Shown here: in pieces, positions 1 through 8,080 of the stretch
How positions within the stretch are numbered: the first letter of the stretch is position 1
Layout: every line of letters begins with the position of its first letter
NCBI GenBank assembly: GCA_021604405.1
Contig: BQJA01000005.1
Coordinates: 1 to 64,000, forward strand
Reading direction: 5' to 3'
DNA length: 64,000 nucleotides
Source: Nitrosomonas sp.
GTDB taxonomy: Bacteria; Pseudomonadota; Gammaproteobacteria; Burkholderiales; Nitrosomonadaceae
Notes under the pieces: generated by a model
What the model saw: the letters and a program-made list of their open reading frames with translations, nothing else
Database searches by the model: none
What the model was told of the DNA's origin: nothing
Position numbers and translations under genes: made by a program

Positions 1-1
1 T

Positions 2-73
2 GTGCTGGCAGAAACGGCCAAATTAATGAAAGAACATATTAACACGCTGATTTATCCCAATCTCAGAAAGTGA
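2..73 (+). CDS. C-terminal end of an upstream gene (partial)
   Basis: An open frame enters from the left edge and ends with TGA at 71-73, giving a 23-residue tail that ends in PNLRK. The start lies outside the window. The tail is lysine-rich and helical-looking, and no family can be assigned. It is called a gene end only because the frame is open to the edge and a clear intergenic stretch follows. Confidence 0.35.
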   Translation: MLAETAKLMKEHINTLIYPNLRK

Positions 74-140
74 AGTATCTGCTATGCATCGTTATTTGCA
101 TTAGCTCCGGGCAAGATTGCTCATATTTTCAGGAATCTTT

Positions 141-350
141 ATGCGCGTTATCTTTGTGCTGATGACAATGTCCGGTCTGCTGATTTTCGGCATGGTCACG
201 TTGTATGGTCTTGAGAAGGGGTTGTTATGGTTGCTGGTGACTGATCTGGCCGCTATTTCTGGAGATTACTGCCGCCGCGGGTTTATCAGATATTTATACA
301 GTCGACTGGATTGCTTGCCACGAACAAAGGTTGGCGGTCGTCGCGACTGA
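141..350 (+). CDS. small hypothetical membrane protein
   Basis: A 69-residue protein is predicted from ATG at 141, which has an AGGA eight bases upstream. An in-frame ATG at 117 would add eight residues but has no better ribosome site. Residues 1-35 are strongly hydrophobic and could form one or two membrane segments. The C-terminal half is basic (several Arg/Lys). No family is recognised. It sits alone between an upstream gene end and the convergent ADP-ribosylglycohydrolase remnant, so its reality rests on hydrophobic pattern and start context only. Confidence 0.35.
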   Translation: MRVIFVLMTMSGLLIFGMVTLYGLEKGLLWLLVTDLAAISGDYCRRGFIRYLYSRLDCLPRTKVGGRRD

Positions 351-381
351 AAAATAAGCGAAAATATAACACGCTGTTATT

Positions 382-1647
382 CTAATAAATTGCTTGTCCA
401 GACATGACTATTTCAGAAAAAATACTGATTTCTTTATTCAGTTCATTGTAGTCAGTCAATCCGTGCTTGAGGTCTTCGTTAACTGTTTCACTGGCTGCGC
501 CAACGAGTAATCCAAGAACCATGCCGCGATGAACGTTATCTCCGCCGGCGTTTGTATTTGCAAGCAACGCGGCTTTTACGTCAAATTGGTGTTTATATGC
601 CAGGTAAAGCAGCATTGGCAAACCATGTTCAGGATAACATGCATTGGCGAAGGTATTGCGAATGACTGTATCCTCGCTGTGGTTATTAACGAAATGAGCG
701 AGTTCGAAAAAGCTGTCAGCCATTTCCATGTGTAACCGCCACATAACGTCTTGGGCGATGTTGCCCGGTCCATGATGTTTGCGGTAAGCGGTAAAGAGCT
801 TTTCACCTGTAATCTTTGGTAAACGTAAACTGCGCGCATGCGCATTTGTTACTTTTTGTGGATTCGTGCTGCGTAATAATTCGTGTAGTAAAGGAACCAG
901 AATTGTCAATGCGCTGGCCACGTTCTCTGAACGATGTGTGAGGTTTTGACGTTCCAGGGCAATACCAAGTCCCTGATATGCACTTTTCGCGATGAGTGAG
1001 ATGGCCATGGGGCGAATGATTCCGCCATGGGAACCAATCGACCAGACATTACGCTGAAATTCGGCACAGAAATGCGCTGGCTGACCGTTGGTATAAGTTT
1101 TCAAACCATCGACGAAGATAGATTTCAGTGTAGGGATCTTTATTGCGCCCGGCTGTGGCCATGTAAGTGACAAAATCATTTAGGAAAGCATATGGAACAT
1201 AACGTCTTGAATGAATAACCGAACGTATCAGAATACGGACGAGCTGTGCACCCAGTGTGTTTTCTCCGGCTTTCATCCCATGGTGATAGTGATAACGATT
1301 TTCCAACTTCGGGACTGCATTACCGTGCTCGCTTCCCTGTCGTCAATGCTGAAACTAAATGGTGAATAATTGGTCCGATAAAAGCGGTCATGGTGATGGA
1401 GTATGTCGTAAGGTCTCCCCAGCTGTTTTGCGTTTTCTATATTGGGGCGGTAGTTCATTTTAGTCATGAAGCTTTCGGGATGCGGGTGCGTCGGATCGAC
1501 AAAGCCAGCGATGCCGCCGTTAAACGTTGCTGTTATGTTCTTGAGACGATAAAACCAATGCGCGGGCATCGCCGCTAAATAATCCTCAAAGCGCATTTTG
1601 TATTCGCTGCGCGCTATCTGTGATTGGCTTTTGGTATCGTACTGCAT
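382..1647 (-). pseudogene. ADP-ribosylglycohydrolase family protein, broken by two frameshifts
   Basis: Three overlapping minus-strand frames read as one protein. Residues from 1647 down to about 1330 give the N-terminus (starts MQYDTKSQ). The frame then changes, and 1330 to about 1095 gives YHHGMKAGENTLGAQLV and YVPYAFLNDFV. It then returns to the first frame, and 1095 to 382 gives QPAHFCAEFQRNVWSIGSHG and the C-terminal GGDNVHRG motif. The first and last parts share a frame, so the two shifts compensate. Members of this family remove ADP-ribose from proteins or related substrates using metal-bound Asp residues; the conserved GGDN block is intact here. The split is either a decaying gene or two sequence errors. 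It diverges from the diguanylate-cyclase-like gene across a 7-bp tandem repeat. Confidence 0.72.
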
Positions 1648-1726
1648 GGCTAATAAATATCATGTGAATGTAAAGTTATGTAAATTTAATAAATTTTATT
1701 GTAATGTTTTAATAACTTGCGTACTA

Positions 1727-1768
1727 TGCCGTGTGCCGTGTGCCGTGTGCCGTGTGCCGTGTGCCGTG
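1727..1768. repeat. heptanucleotide tandem repeat, six copies of TGCCGTG
   Basis: Six perfect head-to-tail copies of the 7-base unit TGCCGTG fill 1727-1768. The array lies between two divergent genes, 80 bases before the ADP-ribosylglycohydrolase start and 83 before the diguanylate-cyclase-like start. Perfect short-unit arrays are prone to slipped-strand copy-number change. Seven bases is not a multiple of the helical repeat, so each unit gained or lost would alter promoter spacing. Confidence 0.9.
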
Positions 1769-1851
1769 TCACATCGTCAATTGCATTTATGTTGACAATT
1801 CTATATTGACTAGTCAGCAGATTCTGCCAACCAAATAATAGGTAGGTTTAT

Positions 1852-2784
1852 ATGCATACCCAAAACTTCTCGTTTGTCACGCAGTTAAGGTTTTTCTTCA
1901 GAGAATATGCAGATCGCGCCAATTATCTGGCTTTGTTAATTGCGATGTGTGCTGTTCTTACTTTTGACTTGATATCACATTTGGGTATCGCTGCTGGTGT
2001 GCCTTACGGCATAGTTGTATTTGGCAGCTTATGGGTGAGGGGATGCGGCGTAACTTACACCATTGCCGCAATGGGGGTGATATTTACCCTGATTGGTTAT
2101 TTTCTGTCGCCGGATGGTTTAAGTCCGATAAATGCCGTGATTATTAATCGGGTGCTTGCTGTATTAGTGATTTTTATTACGGCAATGATGGTAATTAGAA
2201 TAAAAAAAACAGAAGCTGATGTTTCATTGTTAAGAACCCAGTGTGTTGTTGACCCATTAACACTGATTAATAATCAGTATGCGTTTGAGCAAGGATTGGC
2301 GGGTGAATTTTTTCGAGCGAAAAGATACCAGCGGAATTTGTCGATAGCGATTATTGATATCGATAGCCTGAAACTGATAAATGTTACCTATGGATATCAT
2401 CGCGGTGATGAAATTATCAAGAAAGTCGCAAAAGAACTGGAAACCAATATCAGAAAATGCGATTTCCTGTATCGTTTGGACGGCGGCAAGTTTGCAATTT
2501 TATTTACTGAAACAGGAATAGCTGAAGCCAAGCGCGTCGGCGATGCAATATGCAAAAAAGTTGCGAAGAATCTAAAGCTGGGCGAACTGAATATTATGGT
2601 CAGTATTGGTATTGCAACCCTTGAAGCAAAAGATAATAAAAGAATGGTCTGCCGGCGTGCAGAAGAAGCTTTGTTGTTATCGAAAAGCAGTGGCAAAAAT
2701 AAAGTTTCTACGCTGCCGCATGTCATCAGGCAGGACAAACCACATATCGCGGCAATTTTAACCCGGTCACGATCATCCAGTTGA
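1852..2784 (+). CDS. membrane-anchored GGDEF-domain protein with degenerate active site
   Basis: A 310-residue protein is preceded by a TAGGTAGG-type ribosome site. Residues 25-117 hold about four hydrophobic helices. A GGDEF-fold domain follows: DPLT at 134-137, IIDIDSLKLIN around 167-177, and RLDGGKFAIL around 208-217. In active diguanylate cyclases the last block reads R-x-GGDEF and makes cyclic di-GMP from two GTP. Here the corresponding five residues are D-G-G-K-F (210-214), so the catalytic Asp/Glu pair is missing and the protein is probably not an active cyclase. It may bind GTP or act as a signalling partner. The fold call is secure; the activity call is inference. Confidence 0.85.
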   Translation: MHTQNFSFVTQLRFFFREYADRANYLALLIAMCAVLTFDLISHLGIAAGVPYGIVVFGSLWVRGCGVTYTIAAMGVIFTLIGYFLSPDGLSPINAVIINRVLAVLVIFITAMMVIRIKKTEADVSLLRTQCVVDPLTLINNQYAFEQGLAGEFFRAKRYQRNLSIAIIDIDSLKLINVTYGYHRGDEIIKKVAKELETNIRKCDFLYRLDGGKFAILFTETGIAEAKRVGDAICKKVAKNLKLGELNIMVSIGIATLEAKDNKRMVCRRAEEALLLSKSSGKNKVSTLPHVIRQDKPHIAAILTRSRSSS

Positions 2785-2793
2785 ATTTATAGG

Positions 2794-2817
2794 CTGCCGC
2801 TTATAGACAAGCGGCAG
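2794..2817. terminator. hairpin between convergent genes
   Basis: CTGCCGCTT at 2794-2802 pairs perfectly with AAGCGGCAG at 2809-2817 around a six-base loop. It lies just past the stop of the GGDEF gene and 12 bases before the end of the convergent PhoX gene, as expected of a shared transcription stop. No long T-run follows on either strand, so efficiency is uncertain. Confidence 0.6.
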
Positions 2818-2829
2818 TTAAGTAACTGA

Positions 2830-4005
2830 CTAAAAGGGCCCGGATATTTCAAAAGTAATACCGCCATCAGATTTCCCGGTTTTCCCTCTTTGCGAACTGA
2901 AATAGAGGCGTGACCCATCCGGGCTGAAGGCTGGGCCGGTTATTTCAGAACGATCATGGCCGATAACCTGCAAGAGCGGATATGCTTCCCCCGGTCTTGG
3001 GATAACAACAATTTGCATATTACCGCCGTCTTCGGCGATAAGTAATTCACCTGCACCGCTGGCAGTAATATTATCCACGCCAGTGAGTACAGGATTTGTA
3101 TGCAAAGCGGCATTATAGATAATACTGAGGTCATTATTTTTGACATCGTAGGCCCAGACTCGGTCATCACCCTTGGTTGTAAAATAAACAACTTCCTGAT
3201 GATACCAAATACCTTCACCGCCATTAAAACTTGAACATTCCTTTATTTGATAACGAGTCGGCATTGAACTTGCCGATGGGTCTGGCAGCTTATGCCAGCG
3301 CATCTTGCCCATCTTTCCATTAATGATTTCTGCGACTTCAAGATAACCATCATCCAGATCAGGATAACCTGCGGTATTGTGCAAGTTTGCGGTGTAGCGA
3401 TACAAGCAGCCGTCCGGTTCATCTTCGGTTAGATACAGTTGTTTATTTTTAGTGTCGACCGCAACAGCTTCATGCTTAAATAAACCCAGTGCTTTTTTTT
3501 CCTGCGCTTCTTTATTACCAAAAGGGTCGCATTCCCATACTTGACCTTTTTTGATTTCTTCGCATGACAACCAGGTTTGCCAGGGCGTGTGGCCACCGGC
3601 ACAGTTGCGGCTGGTATGATTTAAGATGGGATAGGCGTCGATCAATTCCCCATTTTTATCAAATCGTAGTGCACCAACACCGCCTTTTTTCCTGTTCATT
3701 TCGCTATTTGAAACATAGATCCAGCCGCCGTCTGACGTGGCAAAAGTTGCGCCGCCGTCAGGTTCTGCATGCCAATGATAATCAAACAATTTTTGACCTG
3801 AGAAGGCTACGACGCGCGAAAAGAAACCTTTAGGTAATCGAACGCCGTTCTGGTCGGGTGGCTGTAACGTGCCAATGGAAGATTGCGCGAGTGCGGCTGC
3901 TTTAATCGGTGCGGGAAGCAGGTTAGTACCAACAAAAGCGGTCATTCCCCAAAAACCATAACGAAGAAGTTCTCGACGTTTGGGATTAATTAAATGCTTA
4001 GTCAT
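2830..4005 (-). CDS. PhoX family (DUF839) Tat-exported phosphatase-like protein
   Basis: A 391-residue protein. The N-terminus has a twin-arginine signal (RRELLRYGF, Arg-Arg at 10-11) and a hydrophobic stretch ending near AAALA at residue 40, so it should be exported folded by the Tat route to the periplasm. The body matches the DUF839/PhoX beta-propeller family: DGGWIYVSNSEM (92-103), NCAGGHTPW then SCEE (134-150), HEAVAVD and a LTEDE block, and a C-terminal SPDGSRLYFSSQ propeller blade. Relatives are Ca/Fe-dependent alkaline phosphatases that release phosphate from organic esters, though many DUF839 proteins are uncharacterised. It is monocistronic, and convergent with the GGDEF gene. Confidence 0.85.
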   Translation of the reverse strand: MTKHLINPKRRELLRYGFWGMTAFVGTNLLPAPIKAAALAQSSIGTLQPPDQNGVRLPKGFFSRVVAFSGQKLFDYHWHAEPDGGATFATSDGGWIYVSNSEMNRKKGGVGALRFDKNGELIDAYPILNHTSRNCAGGHTPWQTWLSCEEIKKGQVWECDPFGNKEAQEKKALGLFKHEAVAVDTKNKQLYLTEDEPDGCLYRYTANLHNTAGYPDLDDGYLEVAEIINGKMGKMRWHKLPDPSASSMPTRYQIKECSSFNGGEGIWYHQEVVYFTTKGDDRVWAYDVKNNDLSIIYNAALHTNPVLTGVDNITASGAGELLIAEDGGNMQIVVIPRPGEAYPLLQVIGHDRSEITGPAFSPDGSRLYFSSQRGKTGKSDGGITFEISGPF

Positions 4006-4068
4006 AATCAGAGCCCGTTAGAAATGTACGTTATTGTGAATGTAATGGTTGTCAATGAAAAGGATTAT

Positions 4069-4755
4069 TCAGGCGTCGTCAGTTTCGAATATTATAATCG
4101 GCGAATGACAGTGTAGCATTAGCCAGACAAATGGAATTTTCTGGTCGGGAGCTGAACGGGTCAACTCGTTAATAAGTTGGCGTTTGGTTGCGCCAGTAAC
4201 AACGATAATAATGTTCCGGCTCCTGGCAAGAAGCGGCAAGGAAAGGCTGATACGGGGCGAAGGGGCGACAGGTGGTTCAATTGCGACACATAAAAGATCG
4301 CTTTCTATATCAGGGTTCATACCAGGAAACAAAGAAGCGATATGGCCATCTTCCCCCAGTCCCAATACCGTTAAATTAAACGGTATTGGCGTATTGACAA
4401 GGCGTCTGTTAACGGTTTCAATAGCCTGATCCGGCTTGTCGTGATCGGTTTTTAATCCGACAAAATCGGCAGGTTCAGGCATATATGCTAAGAAGTGTTG
4501 ATTGATCAAACGTTCATTGGATGCCGCTGTTGATGCATCAACCCAGCGCTCGTCACTTAATGTCACCACGACATCCTGCCAGCGCAGGACTTGCCGGCCA
4601 AGTAACGGCAGATAATGGCGCGGCGTATTGCCGCCGGGTACCACCAGACTGATTTTTCGATGCTTGGCCAGCGCATCACGTAATATTGATGCGGAATAAT
4701 CCGTAAAATCAGCAGCAAGCTGGTTTAGGTTTGCGCAGTAGTGTCGTTGAATCAT
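4069..4755 (-). CDS. pgl: 6-phosphogluconolactonase (DevB/Pgl family)
   Basis: The 228-residue product belongs to the SugarP isomerase-like 6-phosphogluconolactonase family, which hydrolyses 6-phosphogluconolactone to 6-phosphogluconate. Signatures are VPGGNTPRHY near the N-terminus, TLSDERWVDASTAASN, and GEDGHIASLFPG. Start chosen at ATG 4755 because it overlaps the stop of the upstream HAD gene in the ATGA arrangement; a TTG at 4770 is the alternative. It is the last gene of a six-gene operon otherwise concerned with sugar-acid synthesis, with no glucose-6-phosphate dehydrogenase beside it. It may therefore serve that pathway, as a lactonase or sugar-phosphate isomerase, rather than the pentose phosphate route (inference). 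Confidence 0.85.
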   Translation of the reverse strand: MIQRHYCANLNQLAADFTDYSASILRDALAKHRKISLVVPGGNTPRHYLPLLGRQVLRWQDVVVTLSDERWVDASTAASNERLINQHFLAYMPEPADFVGLKTDHDKPDQAIETVNRRLVNTPIPFNLTVLGLGEDGHIASLFPGMNPDIESDLLCVAIEPPVAPSPRISLSLPLLARSRNIIIVVTGATKRQLINELTRSAPDQKIPFVWLMLHCHSPIIIFETDDA

Positions 4756-5396
4756 GTTGCTAAAGACCAAAGATCCGGAACGGTAGTGACATCGGCAGGA
4801 AATATATTCGGGTCGTCCGGGTGCACGCGCCCAAGAAATGCGATGCCATTGGATTGTGCACTCTCATAATCGACCAAGGCGTCGCCAATCATGAGCACCA
4901 ATTCAGGTTTTAACGCATGCTTGGATAAAATTTCGGCGACCAATGTCTGTTTCGGTGTAGGTGCGCCGCGCACCTCAACGAAATATGGTGCTAAATTGCG
5001 CTTATCGACAATCGTTTTGAGCTCGATTTCCGGTGTGCCCGATGCAACGAACAACGGAATTCTGGCACTCTCCCGTTGAACGAGTTCTGTTGCACCTGGT
5101 ACGGCTTGACATGTAATCACGGCTTCCACGACCAGTTTCGAGAACTGCCGGTCCAATTCCTGCTCCGCTTCTTGCGTCAGTGGCGGATCGCCCAGTAAAT
5201 GTTGTTGAACATAGTGAAATTTATGGTAGCGTGACAGGCCACCATTTTGTTGGTGATAGTTGACTGCTGCAGCAGCAATGTCGTCACCATACGGCCGATA
5301 AAGATCCGCGAAGGCTTGCGTCTTGATTTTTCCAGACTCCACGATTACACCATCAAAATCAAAAATAATTGCTTGCCAGTCCGTAGTTTTCATCAA
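4752..5396 (-). CDS. HAD-superfamily phosphatase (subfamily IA)
   Basis: This 214-residue cytosolic protein shows the haloacid dehalogenase motifs: DFDGV at 13-17 with the two catalytic Asp residues (D13, D15), the VASGTPEIEL block (motif II), a lysine in PTPKQT, and the C-terminal GDALVDYESAQSNGI acid motif. Members are phosphomonoesterases related to phosphoglycolate phosphatase and beta-phosphoglucomutase. It lies 37 bases after the epimerase gene, and its stop overlaps the start of the lactonase gene. In sugar-nucleotide operons such HAD enzymes usually dephosphorylate the keto-sugar intermediate before CMP activation; that role is inferred here. Confidence 0.8.
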   Translation of the reverse strand: MMKTTDWQAIIFDFDGVIVESGKIKTQAFADLYRPYGDDIAAAAVNYHQQNGGLSRYHKFHYVQQHLLGDPPLTQEAEQELDRQFSKLVVEAVITCQAVPGATELVQRESARIPLFVASGTPEIELKTIVDKRNLAPYFVEVRGAPTPKQTLVAEILSKHALKPELVLMIGDALVDYESAQSNGIAFLGRVHPDDPNIFPADVTTVPDLWSLAT

Positions 5397-5433
5397 TCTT
5401 GAAAATTTAGTTTCATTTTATAATGTTAGCAGT

Positions 5434-6384
5434 CTATGCCCGGTTGTCAGAGGTTGACGGGGTCGCTTCATCTTCATCTTTTGCATGATGCAGGCTTTGA
5501 TGAATGTCTCTGAGACAGTCGAGCAGTCCTTGACCCAGGTCAACATGTTCGTTGAGCACCAATTTACGACCGATGCGTGGTTGGAAAGCATAGGGCGTTA
5601 TTTCGTAATGATGCACCGCATTCGCGTCGATAAAGTGCAATGTGACTGGCCATGGCATAATTTCCGATATCATCGTCATTACATCCCTGATGCGCAATTT
5701 TTCCTGGCCGGTCAAGATTAAATGTCGGTTAGCAAATTCAGGCGCCAGCACCTGTACACTCAGCCGCGCCGCATCTTCCACGTGAATATATTCACGGATG
5801 GCTTCGCCGCTGCCTCGATAAGTGACCGTGTGCTGGTTAACCGCTTCAAACAGCATCCGGTAAATGCCATTACGTTTGTCAGCTCGCCTGCCGTAAAGCG
5901 AGCCGTAACGCAAGATGCTGTATTCGAGGCCGTAACGATCATGGTAGGTTTCGGTGAAGCGTTCTGCTGCTTGTTTGCTGGCGCGATAAAATGAGCCAGA
6001 CTCAGAATATACATAGACGCTGCTGGCAAAGATAAAGCGCCGCACACCCGCCAGACGGGCAGCTTCAAGTACATGCATGTTGCCCAGTACATTAATGGTT
6101 GCCGTTTCAATCGGCTTATCATGCGCTTCGTCAATATCTGCAATGGCGGCAAAATTGTAGACGACCGCAGCTCCTTTGGTTGCTTCGACTACCTGGTCAA
6201 GATTCATGATATCCCCGACAATCATCTCCTGGTCAGGCCGTTGATAGGGGGATGGTTTGATATCGAACAGCCGTACATGATAGTCCGCTTCGGATAATGC
6301 TTCAGCTACATGGCTGCCGAGAAAACCACCGGCACCAAAAACGATGGCAATTTTTTTAGGCATCACTTCATTTTCTTTCGTCAT
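5434..6384 (-). CDS. NAD-dependent sugar epimerase/dehydratase (extended SDR)
   Basis: The 316-residue protein has a Rossmann dinucleotide site GAGGFLG at 17-23, DI around residue 41, a DIMNLD acidic block, SSVYVYSESG, and the catalytic Tyr-Lys pair Y133-K137 (YRASK). This is the pattern of UDP-glucose-4-epimerase-like enzymes acting on nucleotide sugars or free sugars. ATG 6384 is favoured because AGG sits eight bases upstream; it overlaps the dehydrogenase stop by 17 bases. Position in the operon suggests it epimerises or oxidises the sugar precursor. The exact substrate cannot be read from sequence. Confidence 0.82.
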   Translation of the reverse strand: MTKENEVMPKKIAIVFGAGGFLGSHVAEALSEADYHVRLFDIKPSPYQRPDQEMIVGDIMNLDQVVEATKGAAVVYNFAAIADIDEAHDKPIETATINVLGNMHVLEAARLAGVRRFIFASSVYVYSESGSFYRASKQAAERFTETYHDRYGLEYSILRYGSLYGRRADKRNGIYRMLFEAVNQHTVTYRGSGEAIREYIHVEDAARLSVQVLAPEFANRHLILTGQEKLRIRDVMTMISEIMPWPVTLHFIDANAVHHYEITPYAFQPRIGRKLVLNEHVDLGQGLLDCLRDIHQSLHHAKDEDEATPSTSDNRA

Positions 6385-7312
6385 TGATTAGACCTGAGTC
6401 GATAAGTCCTTGTAGTAGATTTTCTGCGGCTTCGATTTCCATACGCTGGCGTGCCTCTCTGGCAAGAGAGCCAATATGTGAGCTTAAAATTACCTTGTCG
6501 TTTTTGATTAAAGGGCCTTGATAAGGCTCTTGTTCAAAGGCATCGAGCGCAGCTGCACTCAATTTGCCGCTGTTTAAAGCCTCATCAAGCGCTGTTTCAT
6601 CGATCAAGCCGCCACGAGCCGCATTTATTACGATTGCGCCCGGTTTCATGCCTGATAATGCGCCGGCGTCAATCAGGTGATAAACGTCAGCGCTGTAGGG
6701 TAGATGCAGGCTAACAATGTCCGCTTCACTTAGCAATTGGTCAAATGTCGTTAATTTGACATTTTGCAGTGGATGCTTAAGATAAGGGTCATAAGCAATT
6801 ACTTCGGCGCCAAACGCCTGGCACAGTCGGGCGACACGCTGGCCAATGTGCCCAAGGCCAATAATTCCAACTGTTTGTGCAGCGAGTAGCTGTCCCTGCA
6901 TGCGCGGCCATTTGCCATCACGGAGCATCCGGTCGGTTAGGCAAATTTGTCTCAGTGCGGCCAATATTAAACCGAGTGTGAGTTCTGCGACTGCCTGGGC
7001 GGGTGCGACCGGTGTGTTAAAAACAGTAACATTATGTTGTTGAGCAGCCTTGAGATCAACACTATCCAGGCCCGTGCCGCAGCGCGACACGACTTTTAAT
7101 GTTTTCGTGGCGGCAAAGACGCGTGCTGTCAATGGTTCAACACCTGCGATCAGGCCGACCGTGTCTGGGTTAAGCAATTCTATAATTTCTTCTTCAGTGA
7201 GCTTGCGCTTGTAGGGGTTGCCGACAACAGTCATTCCTTTTTGGATTAAGTATTGAATATGGGGATTATTTTTCGTATCGAAAGATGATGTAGAGATAAC
7301 AAGTCGGGTCAT
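6368..7312 (-). CDS. D-isomer-specific 2-hydroxyacid dehydrogenase (SerA-like)
   Basis: A 314-residue protein with the full catalytic set of the D-3-phosphoglycerate dehydrogenase family: SRCGTGLDSVDL (Arg in the substrate site, 76-87), NAD-binding GLGHIG at 152-157, NAARGGLIDE with the active Arg at 233, Glu in EQEP (262) and the catalytic His in SSHIGS (279). There is no ACT or other C-terminal regulatory domain, so it is the short form. It would reduce or oxidise a 2-keto/2-hydroxy acid with NAD(P). It overlaps the aldolase gene by four bases, so the two are translationally coupled. In this operon a 2-keto acid sugar is the likely substrate, not phosphoglycerate (inference). Confidence 0.85.
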   Translation of the reverse strand: MTRLVISTSSFDTKNNPHIQYLIQKGMTVVGNPYKRKLTEEEIIELLNPDTVGLIAGVEPLTARVFAATKTLKVVSRCGTGLDSVDLKAAQQHNVTVFNTPVAPAQAVAELTLGLILAALRQICLTDRMLRDGKWPRMQGQLLAAQTVGIIGLGHIGQRVARLCQAFGAEVIAYDPYLKHPLQNVKLTTFDQLLSEADIVSLHLPYSADVYHLIDAGALSGMKPGAIVINAARGGLIDETALDEALNSGKLSAAALDAFEQEPYQGPLIKNDKVILSSHIGSLAREARQRMEIEAAENLLQGLIDSGLINDERK

Positions 7313-8070
7313 AGCGTAGATCTGATTAGTTTAATATGGTCGCGGCAAAGTGAGTCAATAATGCGTATATCCAGTGTATAACCGAGAAAATTAAAACCCG
7401 CATTAATCCGTTGTTGCAAGGCATCCGGGTCAGGCTCAATGACATGAATTCCACCCGGCTTGCCTGTGCGTTGGCCTGCTTTCAAAACGAGTTCAATAGC
7501 AGCTTGAACATTTGCGTGATTAAGTTCGCCAGGTCGCCCCATTGAACCAGATAAATCGTAGGGGCCTATGATGTAAGCATCAATGCCGGGAACAGAGAGA
7601 ATAGCGTCAATGTCATGGACTGCGTCAACGTGTTCAATCATGGCAACGATAATCGCGTTTTCTTCCAGCCAGTGCTGATATTCTGTGAAGCTGGCGCCAT
7701 AGCCCTGAGCCCGGGCAAGCCCGACACCGCGCTGTCCGCGTGGTGGGTAGTAGACAGATTGTACCGCTGCTTGTGCGTCTGCGGCGCATTTGATCATGGG
7801 TACCATGACGCCTGTCGCACCCGCGTCCATGACGCGTTTAATTTGATCCGGCTGGTTTGATGTTAACCGCACAATCGCTGGACATTGCTGTTTATCAAGT
7901 ACTTGTATGATTGTTTGGGCTTCACTTAATTCCAGAACACTATGTTCCATGTCCAGAACTAACCAGTCAAAACCAGCACTCGCCATAATTTCGGCGATTG
8001 CCGTATGACCGAGCGTGATCCATGAGCCGATGGTCAATTCAGAATTTGCTAATTTTGATTTTAATTGCAT
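7309..8070 (-). CDS. HpcH/HpaI family class II pyruvate aldolase
   Basis: A 253-residue TIM-barrel aldolase of the HpaI/GarL family. These metal-dependent enzymes reversibly join pyruvate to an aldehyde to give 2-keto-3-deoxy acids. Visible signatures are LVLDMEHS, GVMVPMIKCAADAQ, YYPPRGQRGVGLARAQGYG, a metal-site Glu in VAMIEHVDA, and IGPYDLSGSMG. Start set at ATG 8070 (MQLKSKLANSEL): family proteins begin here, and it lies ten bases after the cytidylyltransferase stop; a longer frame upstream would run into that gene. Beside a CMP-sugar synthetase it could run in the synthetic direction to build a ulosonic acid (inference). Confidence 0.85.
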   Translation of the reverse strand: MQLKSKLANSELTIGSWITLGHTAIAEIMASAGFDWLVLDMEHSVLELSEAQTIIQVLDKQQCPAIVRLTSNQPDQIKRVMDAGATGVMVPMIKCAADAQAAVQSVYYPPRGQRGVGLARAQGYGASFTEYQHWLEENAIIVAMIEHVDAVHDIDAILSVPGIDAYIIGPYDLSGSMGRPGELNHANVQAAIELVLKAGQRTGKPGGIHVIEPDPDALQQRINAGFNFLGYTLDIRIIDSLCRDHIKLIRSTL

Positions 8071-8080
8071 GACATTTTCT

